This document shows, piece after piece, positions 26,048-38,785 of a DNA stretch of 64,000 nt. The notes beneath the pieces were generated by a model. The model worked only from the letters and a program-made list of their open reading frames with translations, ran no database searches and was not told the origin of the DNA. Made by a program: the position numbers and the translations under genes. The stretch's first letter is position 1, and each line of letters begins with the position of its first letter. The DNA is from Fratercula arctica. Lineage: Eukaryota > Chordata > Aves > Charadriiformes > Alcidae. Location of the stretch: NCBI GenBank assembly GCA_947846985.1, contig CANTUZ010000001.1, forward strand, positions 184,534,455 through 184,598,454, in the 5' to 3' direction.

Positions 26048-27843
26048 TTCCTTATTTTGCTTTGCTTGCATGCATGACTTTTGTTTGTCTTTATCTCAAC
26101 CCACAAGTTTTCTCACTTTTACCCTTCTGATTCTCTCCCCCATCCCACCTCAGGGGGAGTGAGCAAGTGGCTTTGTGGGGCTGAGTTGCCTACTGGGGTT
26201 AAACTGGGGTTAAACCACAACAAGGCATTATTTACATAAATATATCAACACTATGGGAACAGCAGGCATCACCCCACACCATTGGGCAAAGGTAATCTAA
26301 ACTTAAACTAAATATCTAATGACCATCTGGTCATTCTCCAAGTGGATCAAGGTAGTGCAGCGAAAGCCCGATAGGTCCTTAGGCTTTTGCTGTTCATGCA
26401 AAGACTGTGGCCGTTTCTACTAGCAGTTGCAAGGCCGTATTTACTGGGTTATGGGGCTACAAATGTTTCTAGAGCTTTGTGAGGTTATTATTGATTTCAA
26501 AGATCCTTTTTCTTTTGAGCTGGGATGTTTTATGGGAATATGTTATGACGTTTAGCTTAATTAGTAATCTCCTGATTATATCAATTTTGATTTTAGGATA
26601 TTATAAAATAATTTTCTCAGATTTTTCTTCCATTTTCTAGAACCTTTATACATAATTGGCCATATCCCCTGGGCAGCTAATGCAGTTCCCTATAAAACTC
26701 ACATTTAATTTTTGTTTCTACTTGGATTTAATAGTAAACCTATTACCAGTTCTAAGGCTCTTAAATATTATGCTGATCACTGCCAGTTGTAGTCCTAGGG
26801 ACATATTTACATAGCAGGTGGAGAGATGCCTGGGTTTATTTTGTGTACTATGGCCAAAAGCAAATTCAAGATGACTCCTCAGGCTGTAAAAGCAATGCAA
26901 AGGTCTTATGTCCTCCTTGGACATGATTACACTGTTAAAAGGTTTAAAGACCTCTCAAATAAAAGAGAAATTTGAAATAGGCCCAAGAGATGCATGGAAT
27001 CAGAATAAGCCTAGTACAATATTTAACTATAAAATGCATTGAGAAAATAGAAAGTATTGTTGCAGTTTAGGAAACACTTTTGAAATAAGTTCCTGAAGAA
27101 ATATAAAAGTAAAATTATATTTCTAAGAAGTCTGTAAGACAGTATATTTGAGCTATACAAAAGATTAAAAAGAACCAAAAAACCCAGAAAATTTTACTGG
27201 AAGTATCTTTCCATGAAAATATAAATGATGCAGGTCTTTTTGTTACCCAGTATAGTTTGGCACATCAGAAACACCAGATTGTCGTATTAGGCATTTACTA
27301 ATGTGTCAACTTACACAATTTTTTCTCTTCAATATAAGAAAAATGTGATAGGAAGAGGACAAAGGAGTTATTAAAACAGCTAAATATTGCTAAAAGGAAC
27401 AGAAGCATGTTCATATAAGTAATGATGAAAAAATACTGTACTGCCCTTCAAGCAAAAAAGTGCACAGTGACATGCAACTTTTGATCACCATGTCATCTTG
27501 AATCCATTTTGTTATAAGTGCAGTACTTAGTGGAACTTGTTCATGTTAAATAGGATTTCTGGTTTATTTTGTTGATGTTACCATTAGCATGTAATGGATC
27601 AACAATCCATTAATAGAGACCATGGCAGGCATTACACACCTGTGGCTGTACTAGACTATCAAATTTAAATAACTTTGAAAAACCTTTTCTTGGTGAATAT
27701 GATGAAAAACAATACAAAATTTAACACTGTCAAACTTCAAGGACAATACAAATGCCTGTAAAGAAAAAGGGAAAAGAAAAGCATGGTAGAAGCTGTTGTT
27801 AAAGTTCTGCTGTCTGTGCTCAAGAGAACCTCTTCATTTCCAG

Positions 27844-27898
27844 GTTTGAATAATCTAAATGGAGCTCGTCGCAGTTCTAAGGAGAGACAACCAAATAG
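27844..27898 (+). other. Candidate small exon (splice-site pair only)
   Basis: A 55-bp segment is bounded by a good acceptor (CTCTTCATTTCCAG|GT) and a good donor (AATAG|GTAAGG). One frame is open throughout and reads LNNLNGARRSSKERQPNR, a polar and basic peptide that I cannot match to a known family. The segment holds two CpG sites (CTCGTCGC) in CpG-poor surroundings. The length is not a multiple of three, so a cassette exon would shift the frame. Splice-site pairs of this kind also arise by chance in 64 kb, hence the low confidence. Confidence 0.25.
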
Positions 27899-28010
27899 GT
27901 AAGGAGAGGAGAAGAGGTTTTAGAGGCCTTAAAAGATCTAATAAACCTCTGAATTGTTCTCAGATCACAAATTGCAATCCAGAATTATATTTGAAATTTT
28001 TTTCTTTTTC

Positions 28011-28024
28011 TTTTTTTTTTTTTT
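28011..28024. repeat. Poly(T) tract
   Basis: A run of T preceded by TTTC units; simple sequence. Confidence 0.9.
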
Positions 28025-28869
28025 AATTTGGATCTATAAATCTCTACATTTTTCTATGAATAAAAAGGTTTACTTTATAAATTTACTTTCCTGTATGTAG
28101 ACATTTCTTAACACACTTACCATGAGAAATAGAGCTTGAACCTTTGGTAACCAAAAAGGTGGAATTATGGCAACACAAGTTCTGCAGCTCTCAGTGGCAC
28201 TTTTGACACCACAATTCATGTTTTCATGCTGTTGGACCTCAGGATATTATTTCATGAAAGGACTGGTTTGCAAGGAGCATGACTAATTTTGCATAATTTC
28301 AGAGATCCAAAACATAGGCATGGAATCTTAAGCTTATTGCTTCCACTTCCTAGTCTAATCAATTGACAAAAGTAGACACCTCCAGAGAGCAATTCATCAA
28401 AATAAGACAAATATCTCAGAAGTGAAAGGGATGACATTTGTAGGTGTTTCTTTCTCTCTATTTAAGAGAAAAAGGAAATCTGGGGACTCTTAGTTGCCTA
28501 AAAATAGGCAAATTAATTCTGTCAAAAAGACTCTTCTTTCTGAAAGGCCAAATTCTACATTTGGTTTGTCTTGTATTCCAGGTTCAATTGCACACATTCA
28601 ATGTTTATCTCCAAACACAAGATATCTTCCTTCTAATGAATGAGTAGTCTGTTTCTGGTTCCACACAGAAACACAAAAGGATTTTTCTGTTAGCCTTTAG
28701 CTATACCAAAACTTAACTGCTATAGCTGCCACCCTTAGTATGTCCTGGAAGATCTGGGAACTCTCTGGCCACAGCTCTACAGCTGAACTATCTTATCCTC
28801 TGAAAAAAGGTGGCCTACTTCCAGGTTGCCTATTGAAATGAACGCAGTCACAGTCACTCCCAAGCCACA

Positions 28870-29220
28870 GCTGTGAATTTTCTGGATGGAGCACATTGTC
28901 CCCAGTCAACCAAGCCGGGAAGCTTTTTTACAAGTCAGCAAGAGGCCTCTCTCCGGCCTTGTCTCTTCCTTGAACTCAGATACTGTAGTCTTGTCACTGG
29001 TCCTGGTAGATGATGTCTCTGGCATCGTCTCATTTCTGCTCCTCTGTGGAGTCGTTGTATGGACCCTGGACATGGTTCATCCATTGCTGTGGATTTGGCT
29101 GTTAATGGACTCCATTGTCATCCCAGGGTTCAGACTGTGCCTTTTGGTGAGGGTACCACTCGTGCTGGGGTCATCCTTGATTTCTGGCTTGCCCCCGTAG
29201 GTGAAGCAACCCTGTTCTTG
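28870..29220. other. GC-richer, CpG-bearing patch with open frames on both strands
   Basis: About 350 bp are roughly half G+C with six or more CpG sites, in a region that is otherwise about one third G+C. The plus strand has a 104-codon open frame (28886-29200) with hydrophobic, Val/Leu-rich content. The minus strand has a nearly open frame of about 115 codons broken by one TGA. It is polar and Ser/Thr/Lys-rich, and includes 'CFTYGGKPEIKDDPSTSGT' and 'TKRHSLNPGMTMESINSQ'. The minus reading looks the more protein-like. It could be a processed pseudogene, a broken exon or an inserted repeat. I do not recognise it. Confidence 0.35.
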
Positions 29221-29989
29221 CTGCTGCCTGATGTTTAATATCTATATCAACTTGACTACTGTAAAAATTGATTAAATAAATTAACTGGGAATCATCCTGA
29301 AGTGATGAACTGGTGCTTTTAAGGAACAAGCCTTCTCAGAATTAGCATCTAGGATTTATTACTTCTCCCTAGGTAGTAATTCTCATGTGTGCCTGTAGTG
29401 AAATTTTTCATGTTCTCTTTGCCCACATGACAAAAGTAGAAGACTCAAAGTATATCACTGATTTGATGAGTATGTAAACTGCTCAAGTTATGGGAATATA
29501 GACCTGTTTTCCTTTGCTTTAAGTGAATCCTTTCATAGATAACTGGGCTGCTTTAGAGCGAACATAAATGAATGAGGAACTTCTATATCCATGAAACTTG
29601 CTTATCTTTTCTGCTAAAATTGGTTCCAAAGTAAAAACTAGTCTAGTTTTGCATTCCCATATATTTCTTATAATCACAGGAGAATGTGTTGTTTTAAATC
29701 AGAAGAGTATTACTGCCAGCAGTGTCTCAAAAATAAGGGCCGCCTTACATTCAAAGTTCCATAGATAACACTGATGCTTAGAGGGGAGGCAGTCTCAAGT
29801 GTCCAGTCTGCATTCTTCTCTTAGAGTGAACAGTTTTCTTTTGTTATGGCAAGTTTTCATCTTTTTTCAACAAGACATCATCTACATGATCTACATGAAA
29901 AGTGAGCACGAATATGGTAAGTTCATGGTCGCTTCAAAGACATGTTTTTGCAGCCCAAGGACTGGAAGCAAAACTGTTAGATGTAAATT

Positions 29990-30080
29990 TAAAAAAAAAA
30001 AAAACCAAAAACAAAACCAAAAAACAACAAACACCACCCCCCCCAAAAAAAAAACCTGGGGAAAAAAAAACCAAAAACCA
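29990..30080. repeat. A-rich simple repeat with poly(C) interruption
   Basis: Runs of A with CC and CCAAAA interruptions, and an eight-C run near 30037. Lys-rich open frames here are artefacts. Confidence 0.9.
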
Positions 30081-30369
30081 ACAGAAGCCCTCCTATACTT
30101 ATATCATAATGAAACTTTAATCATATGAGCTTTTCTTCCTTTGGCACTGGCACTGCCAGTAGACAGAACATTTCTAAAAATGAAATTAATCAGAATAGAG
30201 GGAGTTTGTGAATACCTTTAATCCTAATCCATCAATTTGACAGCATTTAGCATGTCTGTCAATCACATTCATTCTGCAAAAGTCAGAATACAATGTTCAA
30301 GGAAAGAAAAAGTAGTAAAAGAAGCAACTTGACAATTAGTGTTTAGGAAGATTTGGCTCACCTGAACAA

Positions 30370-30390
30370 TTTATTTATTTATTTATTTAT
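30370..30390. repeat. (TTTA)n microsatellite
   Basis: Five tandem TTTA units. Confidence 0.9.
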
Positions 30391-33300
30391 AAAATTTATG
30401 TATTGATTAAGGAGGAAATTATTTGAACATTATTTTTTAAAACTTTTGCGATAGATTCTTTTGTGTCATCTAAATATTTTAAAGGTTAACTTTCTAAAGA
30501 CCAATCATACTTACCTACCTAAATTATAAGACTGGATTTCCAATACTGATCCAGTGCTTTTATATGTAAATATCAGCAAAAGACAGACTAACAACTTCTT
30601 TATTGAAAAAGCCTGCAAATACCAGAGTTTGTGCTAAAATGTAATGTGAAAACTTATATGGACAGTCACTGATAGCTCACCATGTGTGACCATCTCAGTT
30701 TAAAAGAGGAATACATGCAGAAAGTTCACTTTCCACAAGGCTTCGTTGGCTTCCAATGCACACATTTTAGTCTGTTCTACTCAAACAATACTGTTTCATT
30801 TTTAGGGGATACACAAGCCCCTTATGTCTGTAGGCTTTGAAAATGTTCTTACTGTTCTGCAGTTGGAGACGATGTACAATACTCCCAACATAATGAAGGT
30901 TGCATTTAAATTAAGATTTTATTTCTGATTGGTAAATTTCTGTTGCAGGACTTCTTTTACTAGTGTTTTAGTATTTTTAAAGTTGGTTTTATATATAAGT
31001 CTCATGCCATGGGTTACTGTTCTAAATTTGGCTATGCGTTATTCAAATCAGAAGAAATAGAGGAAAAATCAGATAACAATTTTGCATTACCTTGAGGGAG
31101 GGTTTTGTGAAAGCATCCTTATTGGGAATGTGAGATAGAAAAGAGTGTAAGATTCTACACAGATGGCATACAACATCTGAAAAACTCCTATCTAAAAAGT
31201 GCCTCTGTTTTATGAAAGGTTCCTTACATAAATAAAATATTGTCAGTATATGATTTGGTTTATTTATTGGCTTGTGTTCTGGTTTCTAAGAAAAATTAGG
31301 GCTTTTTGTTTTCTGTTTTGTTTTCTGTTGTATTTGGATGTAAAAAAGTAATGTAGTCTTGAAACTAATAGCAAATTATTTTTGCACTCATACTTGAAAG
31401 ACATGCTGATATTCTGAATATAACATTATTAAGATTCATTATGAAATTACCATGACAATTAAAGTCAGCTGTGAAACACCAGTTCAGGAGTAACTCTCTC
31501 CTTTTAAAATAATACCATTAGTCCTTGTCATGAAGAGAAATGTAATTAATGTAAATTTAATTTGCATATTCCCTGCTTCATTTCTTTTCTTTCTTTAATC
31601 TTGTAATCACCACAAGTAGTTTTTCAAAAAGGTGACCTTAATAAGTGATTAACATTCTTCTTAAACTCAACATAACAATTGTTAATTTATCATTAGTAGT
31701 ATTATTGTAAACAAACAAAAACCCTGTTCTAAAAAGAGATGCTCAAAAAGCAGAGAACCTTAAGATAATGGTAAAAGGTGCATTATTTCATTTATAAGGG
31801 TTGAGATAATAATAAAGACATCAAAATATACATATGCAAATACAGCCACACAGTTCACATCCACTGTGAATCTCCTTAAACGGTTCTCATTGACCACCAA
31901 CTACTATCATGATGCCTTAGATATTTTTTCTAATCAGGCAGAAAACTCTGAGTCTGGGATTAATTATTTGTAATAGACATATGGGCTAATTTATCTTCCT
32001 TCTGTATGAATTATTCACAATCATATTTCTCAAATATAGTCATTATCCAAAGACTATTTTCTGCAGACACTAGTGAATAACATGTTCCCAAAATATTTAT
32101 TATAAGTGTATTTTAAAGATAAAATCACAACTGTGTTCTAATTTCCATGGGTACAAATCCACAGAAATAAATCTTCTTACATGAGTGAACAGAAGACCAA
32201 AGCAACTGAAGCAATTGGGACACACTAGGAATTTTCTGAAACACAGGACTTCCAGGGCCAGAGAAGCCCAGACTTGCAAGTATAAATATTTAAGTTGCTG
32301 AATTCATTATTCATTTTATTTGAATATTCTGTGATTGCTGTAGAAAATTATTCTCATTGGCACATCTTCCTTCCAACAACCCATTCACTAGAATATTCAC
32401 AAAAAGGCGAACATAAAGCAGTGAGTACAAGTGAAAGGATTCATTGAAAAGTGAATATTCATAGGGAATTACTTGCCCAGCTGGCAGAAACATGTGTGGT
32501 ACTAGAAGTAATTATGGGATATCTGAACTATATAGTTTTATCCAAGACCCAAAAGCTTTTCTCTGGAAAAGGGAATCATGGAGCTTGGGATATTTTAAAT
32601 GAGCTTTTGATATTTCTTCAGTTCCCTGTATATCCATTGCTAAATGAGAAGAAAAATTCACTGTCGGGATCTGATTCTTCTCTGAGATACATGAACATTG
32701 AATTTATTGGTGTAGTGTGGTAGTAGCTACTAATGTCGACATCATTCATTAAGAAATGTAAGGTTTTCCTTTGTCTCATGTTCCTGTCTTTCAAAATGTC
32801 ATTCTGTAATCATGTCAACATTATTTTACCATTTTACAGAAAAAGAGAAACGAATTATCTTGACCAAGGTGAGCTCTAGAGAGATGTAAGCTACTGTATG
32901 CTCCCTCCCTTAACGCTCTGGCTGATGCAAAGCTGCCCATTACAGAAATGAAGTTTCCCTTGGAAATACCGTGACATGCTGTTAACCAAAATAAATTAGG
33001 TATAAGAAGCTATGTGTGATGTTTCTCATGAGGTGGGGGGAAATAACTCAGACAATTTCTAACTATGAATGCGGTGAAATTTCCAATTTCTTGGTGTGAT
33101 TCCACACTGTGGAGCTGGGCTTTAAAGTTCTAATTCTACACTATAATCTTATTTTTGTTCTCCACCCTTCTGTAATTGAATGGCCCACTGGTCAGGTCAT
33201 GCCTTAAATGCAGAACCTGTGACAGAGGTTCACTCACAGCTAAGGGAGAAGTCATAGCATAAATTGTTATTAACACATCAGGTACTCTGCTGTGTTCACC

Positions 33301-34260
33301 ACAGAATTCACACAGGAATTATTTCTCTCCAGTTTAACCAGCAGCAGTATCAGTCCTCAGCTTCTCTTAAATATGTTTGAGCATTTACCAGACAATGTTT
33401 ATGAGAAAGTAGATTTCTGCCTCAAAGCATTTTTTTAAGAATTGTAACTGCAAAGTATGAGAATTTCCCTGATCCATATTTTAGTGATATTCACAATTAA
33501 AGGACAAATTTCTGAACTTATGGAACAATGCTTCAATATTCCAGTCTTTCAGTGAAGTATTTCATATACTTTGACTATCTTGATTCAGTTCATATTGTCT
33601 TGAACTCCTGATAGTTGAAGTCAAAGTGTCAAAATAGTGACAAATCTAGTTCTTGCACAACTGATAATCTAGTTTTGCAGCTTTGTATAATGAGAATAAG
33701 TTTTTGCGTGCTTAGCAGTCCTACTGCTTTTGGCTGTAGGCTATGATTTTTAGGACTGAAGTCTTGTCATATTATTTTTTCAAATATTTATTTGTTTTTC
33801 TGAAGATTAATTTGGCAGTTGAGATACCAAAATCATGTTACTCACTCCCAGGCTTCCCCCCACCTTTACTTGTGTATGTCCCATCCACTTCTTATTGTAC
33901 ATTTTGGTGCTTTTAAAGGACCTCACCCCTCCTCTGTGAAAAGCCAAACTGAAATCAGAGGGACACCACCATCATGTTGTGCAAATACCATTTTACCCGG
34001 TAATCACTATCGCTCCTTAGGCTCTGGTGGGATGGGGTTGTCTTCAGTAGCCAATCATTTACATTACACTACAGTTATCAAACGTGGGGTGTCAGAGTCC
34101 TGCCACATTTTAGAATGAGTTGTCTGAGTTCCCAGGCAAGTCAGGAGTTTTTCCTCAGGCACATATTTATACCAGAAGTTGCAAAAGGAACAGTAATAGT
34201 GGCACAATACATAAGACCCCAAAACATTCCACTCATACAGGATATATTGATTTATTGCTA

Positions 34261-34325
34261 AACAAAAAAAACAAACAAACAAAAAAAAACCTAAAAAAAA
34301 AAAAAAAACACAGGAAAAAAATAAT
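34261..34325. repeat. A-rich simple repeat
   Basis: Poly(A) interrupted by CAAA units and single C or CCT bases. Confidence 0.9.
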
Positions 34326-36269
34326 ATCCATTAGAGATGGAATGAGTAGGTTCTTGTCCATCACTTTGCTGGCCAGGTTTCCTGCTGCAAGGCCAGGAGG
34401 AAGAGTCTAGTTCAAAAGAGTCTAGTATACAAAAGAGTCTAGTTCCCACTGTGCCTGCCTTCCACCTCTGTTTTATGTATCCATATTACATACCATTTAC
34501 ATGGAATTGACTGCTTAAATGTCCTGTCATACAATAACTTGAATAAATCTAGTATCTTTTTATTACTTATTACCTAAGAAATTTTGCATCTGCCATGCCT
34601 TTGCCTCATTTTTCATAGTATCAGTTATGCCTTTGCCTTGTGCTGTCTCACACCAATTGGTGTAAAGTATCGCATCCACGGTGATCAAGCATCTGAGCTT
34701 GATCTGAGCAATACATCTCTTTGTATTGCTGCTGCAGAATAAGAAAGAAAGAGAGAAAGTAGAATACACGTCCTAGTCATTTAAGCAACAGATAAACAAC
34801 ATTATTTCAGCCAGAGTCTGGCCCGAAGAAATTACTGTTTCCTTACAGTTGCAGAAAGTAGCTTTATAGATACATGTCAAATCTCATACTCAATTTCAAT
34901 GTTAGCAAATAAAATTTTGAAGCTGAGGATTCTTGAATGAAAATTCAGGGATTCCTTCACCATTAGTTATAGGGAGATTAATATTATTCCTTCTGTTCCT
35001 CCCTTGGAACAAGGTCTGTATGTGTAAATACAGGTTAACTATTTTGTCTTCTACATATTATGCATGCAGTGATTTGTCACTCCTGATGGTTCATTTAATG
35101 GAAATTTAGCAGATTCAGTCTATAAAAAAAATATTTCCAAGAAACTCAGACATGATATAGAAGAGCATCATATAAAAAGCTAGAGGGAGATGAGTCTACA
35201 AAATGTATATTAAGATATCATTTATCACTTCCCTTGTTCTTCATTTTACATTATATCTGCTATGCTACAACTATATTACTATTCCAGGCTGTGGCCATGT
35301 TCCTGCATTCCTAATGGTATATCAACATTTGTTTGCATTTTCAGGCAGTTATTTTTGGGTGATTAATTTGGGTGTCAAAAAGCAAACTGCCGTCTTCCAG
35401 ATACTATTCTGATCAGATTAACTGTGTCATTATCCACAGGTATGAGGTATTTCAATTCTAGCCCATTGCTCAGTCTAGATAATTAAGTTGTCACTCCTTT
35501 AAGCAATTTATTACAATACAGTATGCAATTGTTTTATTATACATGAAAGCCTGTATCGGGCAGGTTCCCATCAGTGGTTTGCAACTTGATTATGTGCATG
35601 ACTGTCCAAAAAGTAAAATAAAACACATGTCACTGGGAAAAAGGAATGAAAAGTAAAAGTTAGAAAACAATGATTTACAGCATTTCTAGTTACTTTTTGA
35701 CATTTTCTCAGAATTACAATGTCTTCAGCTAATCCAGTTTACAGAGATCTGTTAGTTCACCTCTGAGCAGGTAATTCTGCGTGATAATTGGATACTTAAT
35801 AAGTTAACATGTATTGATTAAATAAACAATGAATAATAGCATATTAAAAAACACATCTATTTGTATTGAGTGAGTTCCCCTTCCTTCAGCTAATGATTCA
35901 CGAGAGAAGAAAGAAATAAAAAGAAGAAAAATCTTTTCATCACAGAAACCATTGTCTGAACGTGCTGAATTCAAGAATTCAAGTTTGTCTTTTTCAGGAA
36001 GAATGTGGGCAAAGAAAACTTTGGATCCTATCACTGGTCCAAATACATATTCATTTGGATTTGAATGTCATCTCCCTCAATTTCTTTGGCTGGTCATATT
36101 TTAGTATAATAATGACATTTTTCTAGCTGAATTTCTGGAAGTTCAATTTATAGCTGCTGATTTCAGAGGTTTTTTCCCTTCAAAGCAGATGGATGTTGTC
36201 ATTGCAACAGTCAAAATGTTAGCCACTTCAATACTAACCTCTTTACATTCTAAAGTTATGTTAAAGTGT

Positions 36270-36296
36270 TTTTTTGGTTGGTTGGGTGGGTGGGTG
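36270..36296. repeat. GGTT/GGGT simple repeat
   Basis: TTGG units grade into GGGT units. The G-runs are mostly two or three bases long. Confidence 0.8.
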
Positions 36297-36784
36297 CAAG
36301 TAGATTTTTATTCCAAGAAACATTAAAGAATGGCTCTTTGTGCCTAGGAATTCAAAGGAAATCACAGTTTAATGGATTACATCAAATGCTATCACAAGGG
36401 CATATTTGTGTATATTAGCTTGTTTCCTCTGTTTTGTGGTATTATCACCCACATGGTGGGTGACATTTGTTTATATCGCTTCAGAGGTTAATCTCTACCC
36501 CACATAATGGTCCCCAACACCTGCACAGCTTTTCAGTAGGAGAGAACATCAAGGATGAAGTACTTGAAATGTGCGCTACTTCAGTGACCTAAGTATTCCA
36601 CTACATTTACCAGGGACAGATTCATGAGTTTTGAACAAATATTTGTTACAAAAATATAAACCTGTGCACATATGGCACTGTGTATATGTATGATATAGAT
36701 AAACACATACTGTATTTGTCATAGCACCCACCTTAAATTGTGCCATTTGGATAACCTCCAGAGTCTCAAAAGGCTTTTTAAATC

Positions 36785-38490
36785 AGCAAGGAGTCATAGA
36801 AAAGTGGAGAGAAGTAGTGAATGCATTAGAAAAGAGTGCAATCTGAAAATTGAAAGAAGCCAGGAATGAATACAAGTTAAAACTACCATGGGACCAAACA
36901 AAGCAACGAAGTTAGTTCCACATCCGCATTAGAACTAAGAGGAAGACTAAGAGAGCTTAGTGCTATTATTTGCTTGAGGGAAAAGTAAACATAATGGCTG
37001 GTGCAGGGAAATCTGAAGTAGTCAGTGCTGTCTCACTTCACTCTTCCCAAACAGAAAAAGAAAAGAAAAAAAAAAAGAGGATTAACTGTGACCAGACTCC
37101 AAGGAAAATTAATTTTAACATGGAGAGGCATAGGCAGAATGTGTAAAAAATAGCTTTAAAAATGTACATAGATCAGACACATTCAAATCTACAGGCTCAG
37201 ATAAAATTATCCCCAAAGTACTTAAGGAACTAGCTAATAAAATCTTGTAATCATTAGTCATTCTCTTTGAGAAACTACTGAGCACGGGAAAAGTCCCAGG
37301 GTACTGAAGAAGGCCAAACATAGTATTTATTCTTAAACGGGGGGTGAAAGAAGAACTAGGAAATTATTTATATCAGTCTGATTTCAGTACATGAAAAGAG
37401 TCTGAATTTTTTTAAAACCAAATATTTTGTAAGCTACTAAGAGATAATATGATCCGAAACAAACAGCCAGCATAGTTATGTCAATAACTATATAATTTCC
37501 TTCATTATCAGAATGGCTGCTCTGGTGGACAATGAGAAATAGTGCATGATTTCTTGTTTGACTTTTTACATATAGGTCATATAGGATATTCTCATAAGAA
37601 AATGAGGAGAATACAATTCAAAAGAAAAGAAACTATACCTGAAAAAAGTGGAGCTTTCTCTCAATTCTTTACTGAAAGCAAGTTAATCCAAAAGGAATCT
37701 TATATGGGGCTGTTTCGATGTAGTTTTATTCCACACTTATACTGACTTAGATAAGGGAATAGAGTATGTGCACAAAAATTGTGAGTCAGCCCAAAATAGG
37801 AGAAATCAAAAATACCCTTGGGGTGAGGATCAGACTTCAGGATGATCTTTGCAAGTTGGAGCTATAGCAAAAATCATCAGGAGGAAATTCAGTGAAGAAA
37901 ATTGTAAAGTACCATTTGCAGGAAGCAAAAAATCAAAGTCATCAATGCAGCACAGGGACAAAATGGCTACAGGCAGTCGTATGGCAGGCAAAGGATATGT
38001 AGGACAAAGCTAATTGGAGTCAAAGCTATCATACAGTTTCAGAATGATTCTCTGAGAAATATTCTGTATAAAACTCAAGAAATTATTTCCTTTCAATACT
38101 GGGAAAGCTTCATCTATAGTAATCCAATAGTAGTTCCAATTTTGGGAACAACACTGATGCAGACAGACTGTAGACAGTATAAAGCAGAGAAAGAAATTTA
38201 GAAGATATGGTCTAAGAATTTGCACAGATTTTTAAATTCTAAAACAGGAAACTGTGTGGAGAACTTGATAATTGCCTTTTGTTTTGTTGTATGAACAAGA
38301 TTATGATCAGGGGTTTTCTGGCTATACTTGGGCAAGGACAAAAGGATAATCTCTTTGGTTAATGGTAAAAAGATATTGCTGGATGTCACAAAAATCTTTG
38401 CAATACTGTGACAAGCACTGAAATTGTCAAACTAGGGGAAATTTTGGAAATTGACTTCCTTGGAGATTTTTAACAGAGGTTTAAGGGATA
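36785..38490 (+). mobile_element. Ancient CR1-like LINE, RT-domain remnant
   Basis: This 1.7-kb plus-strand remnant of a CR1-type LINE is much older than the other copies. After allowing frameshifts, a reverse-transcriptase region can be followed. 'KVLKELANKI' leads to 'LVILFEKLLSTGKVPGY' around 37215-37300, then a decayed 'NIVFILKRGVKEELGNY' near 37315-37365. Next come a block around 37440-37480 and 'GATATTCTCATAAGAAAATG' near 37585. Later blocks 'ATACCCTTGGGGTGAGGATC' (about 37810), 'GATGATCTTTGCAAGTTGGA' (about 37841) and 'AGGAGGAAATTCAGTGAAGA' (about 37880) fit the segment after the catalytic motif. 'TTCCAATTTTGGGAACAACA' (about 38134) fits the 'QFWE/GHT'-type block and 'CTTGGAGATTTTTAACAGAG' (about 38459) the 3' part. 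Stops and indels are frequent, so it is dead. A solo LTR interrupts its 3' end at 38491. The left border is approximate. Confidence 0.8.
38486..38490. repeat. Target-site duplication, left copy (GGATA)
   Basis: GGATA directly precedes the TG terminus of the LTR at 38491 and is repeated directly after its CA terminus at 39048-39052. Confidence 0.9.
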
Positions 38491-38641
38491 TGTCATGGTT
38501 TAACCCCAGCCAGCAACTGGGACCACAGCGGGATAGGGAAGAGAATCAGAAGAGTAAAAGTGAGAAAATTTGTGGGTTGAGATAAAGACAGTTTAATAAG
38601 TAAAGCAAAAGCTGTATGCTCAAGCAAAACAAAACAAGGAA

Positions 38642-38647
38642 TTTATT
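38642..38647 (-). terminator. AATAAA polyadenylation signal of solo LTR
   Basis: AATAAA on the minus strand in the same context as in the LTR at 25623. Confidence 0.6.
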
Positions 38648-38779
38648 CACTGCTTCCCATCGTCAGGCAGGTGTTCAGCCAGCTCCAGGAAAGCAGGGTT
38701 CCATCATGCACAATGGTTACTTGGGAAGACAAATGCCATAACTCCAAACATCCCCCCTTTCTTCTTCTTCCCCCAGCTC

Positions 38780-38785
38780 TATATA
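38780..38785 (-). promoter_or_regulatory. TATA box of solo LTR
   Basis: TATATA within 'CTCAGTATATAGAGC' on the minus strand, about 135 bp before the AATAAA, at the expected place of a U3 promoter. Confidence 0.55.

Larger units (their letters stand above)
25623..26222 (+). mobile_element. Solo LTR, endogenous-retrovirus type (plus sense)
   Basis: A 600-bp element begins TGTACTGG and ends CCACAACA, giving the TG...CA termini of LTRs. In sense order it shows the start 'TTTTGACTGGGACAGACTTA', a GC-richer U3, a TATA-like CATAAAAG at about 25902, an AATAAA polyadenylation signal at 26042-26047, and a 3' part 'TATCTCAACCCACAAGTTTT' shared with the LTRs at 38491, 43450 and 48193. Flanking pentamers AGCTA and AGGCA match at only three of five positions, so the target duplication is decayed. 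No gag, pol or env sequence adjoins, so this is a solo LTR left by LTR-LTR recombination. The 99-codon open frame inside it is not a gene. A 12-bp tandem duplication (ACTGGGGTTAAA) occurs near the 3' end. Confidence 0.9.
26223..36784. other. Unique AT-rich noncoding DNA
   Basis: No gene is supported. Points inside it are a candidate small exon at 27844-27898, a T-rich tract at 28011-28024, a GC-richer patch at 28870-29220, an A-rich tract with C run at 29990-30080, a TTTA microsatellite at 30370-30390, an octamer ATTTGCAT at 31560-31567, an A-rich tract at 34261-34325 and a GGTT/GGGT repeat at 36270-36296. The 99-codon open frame at 33819-34118 has no recognisable feature. Confidence 0.5.

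Noticed and set aside
29799..30128. 109-codon Lys-rich open frame
   Set aside because: The second half is translated A-rich simple repeat.
33819..34118. 99-codon open frame
   Set aside because: No domain, no splice context and no CpG or codon signal. Chance is sufficient.
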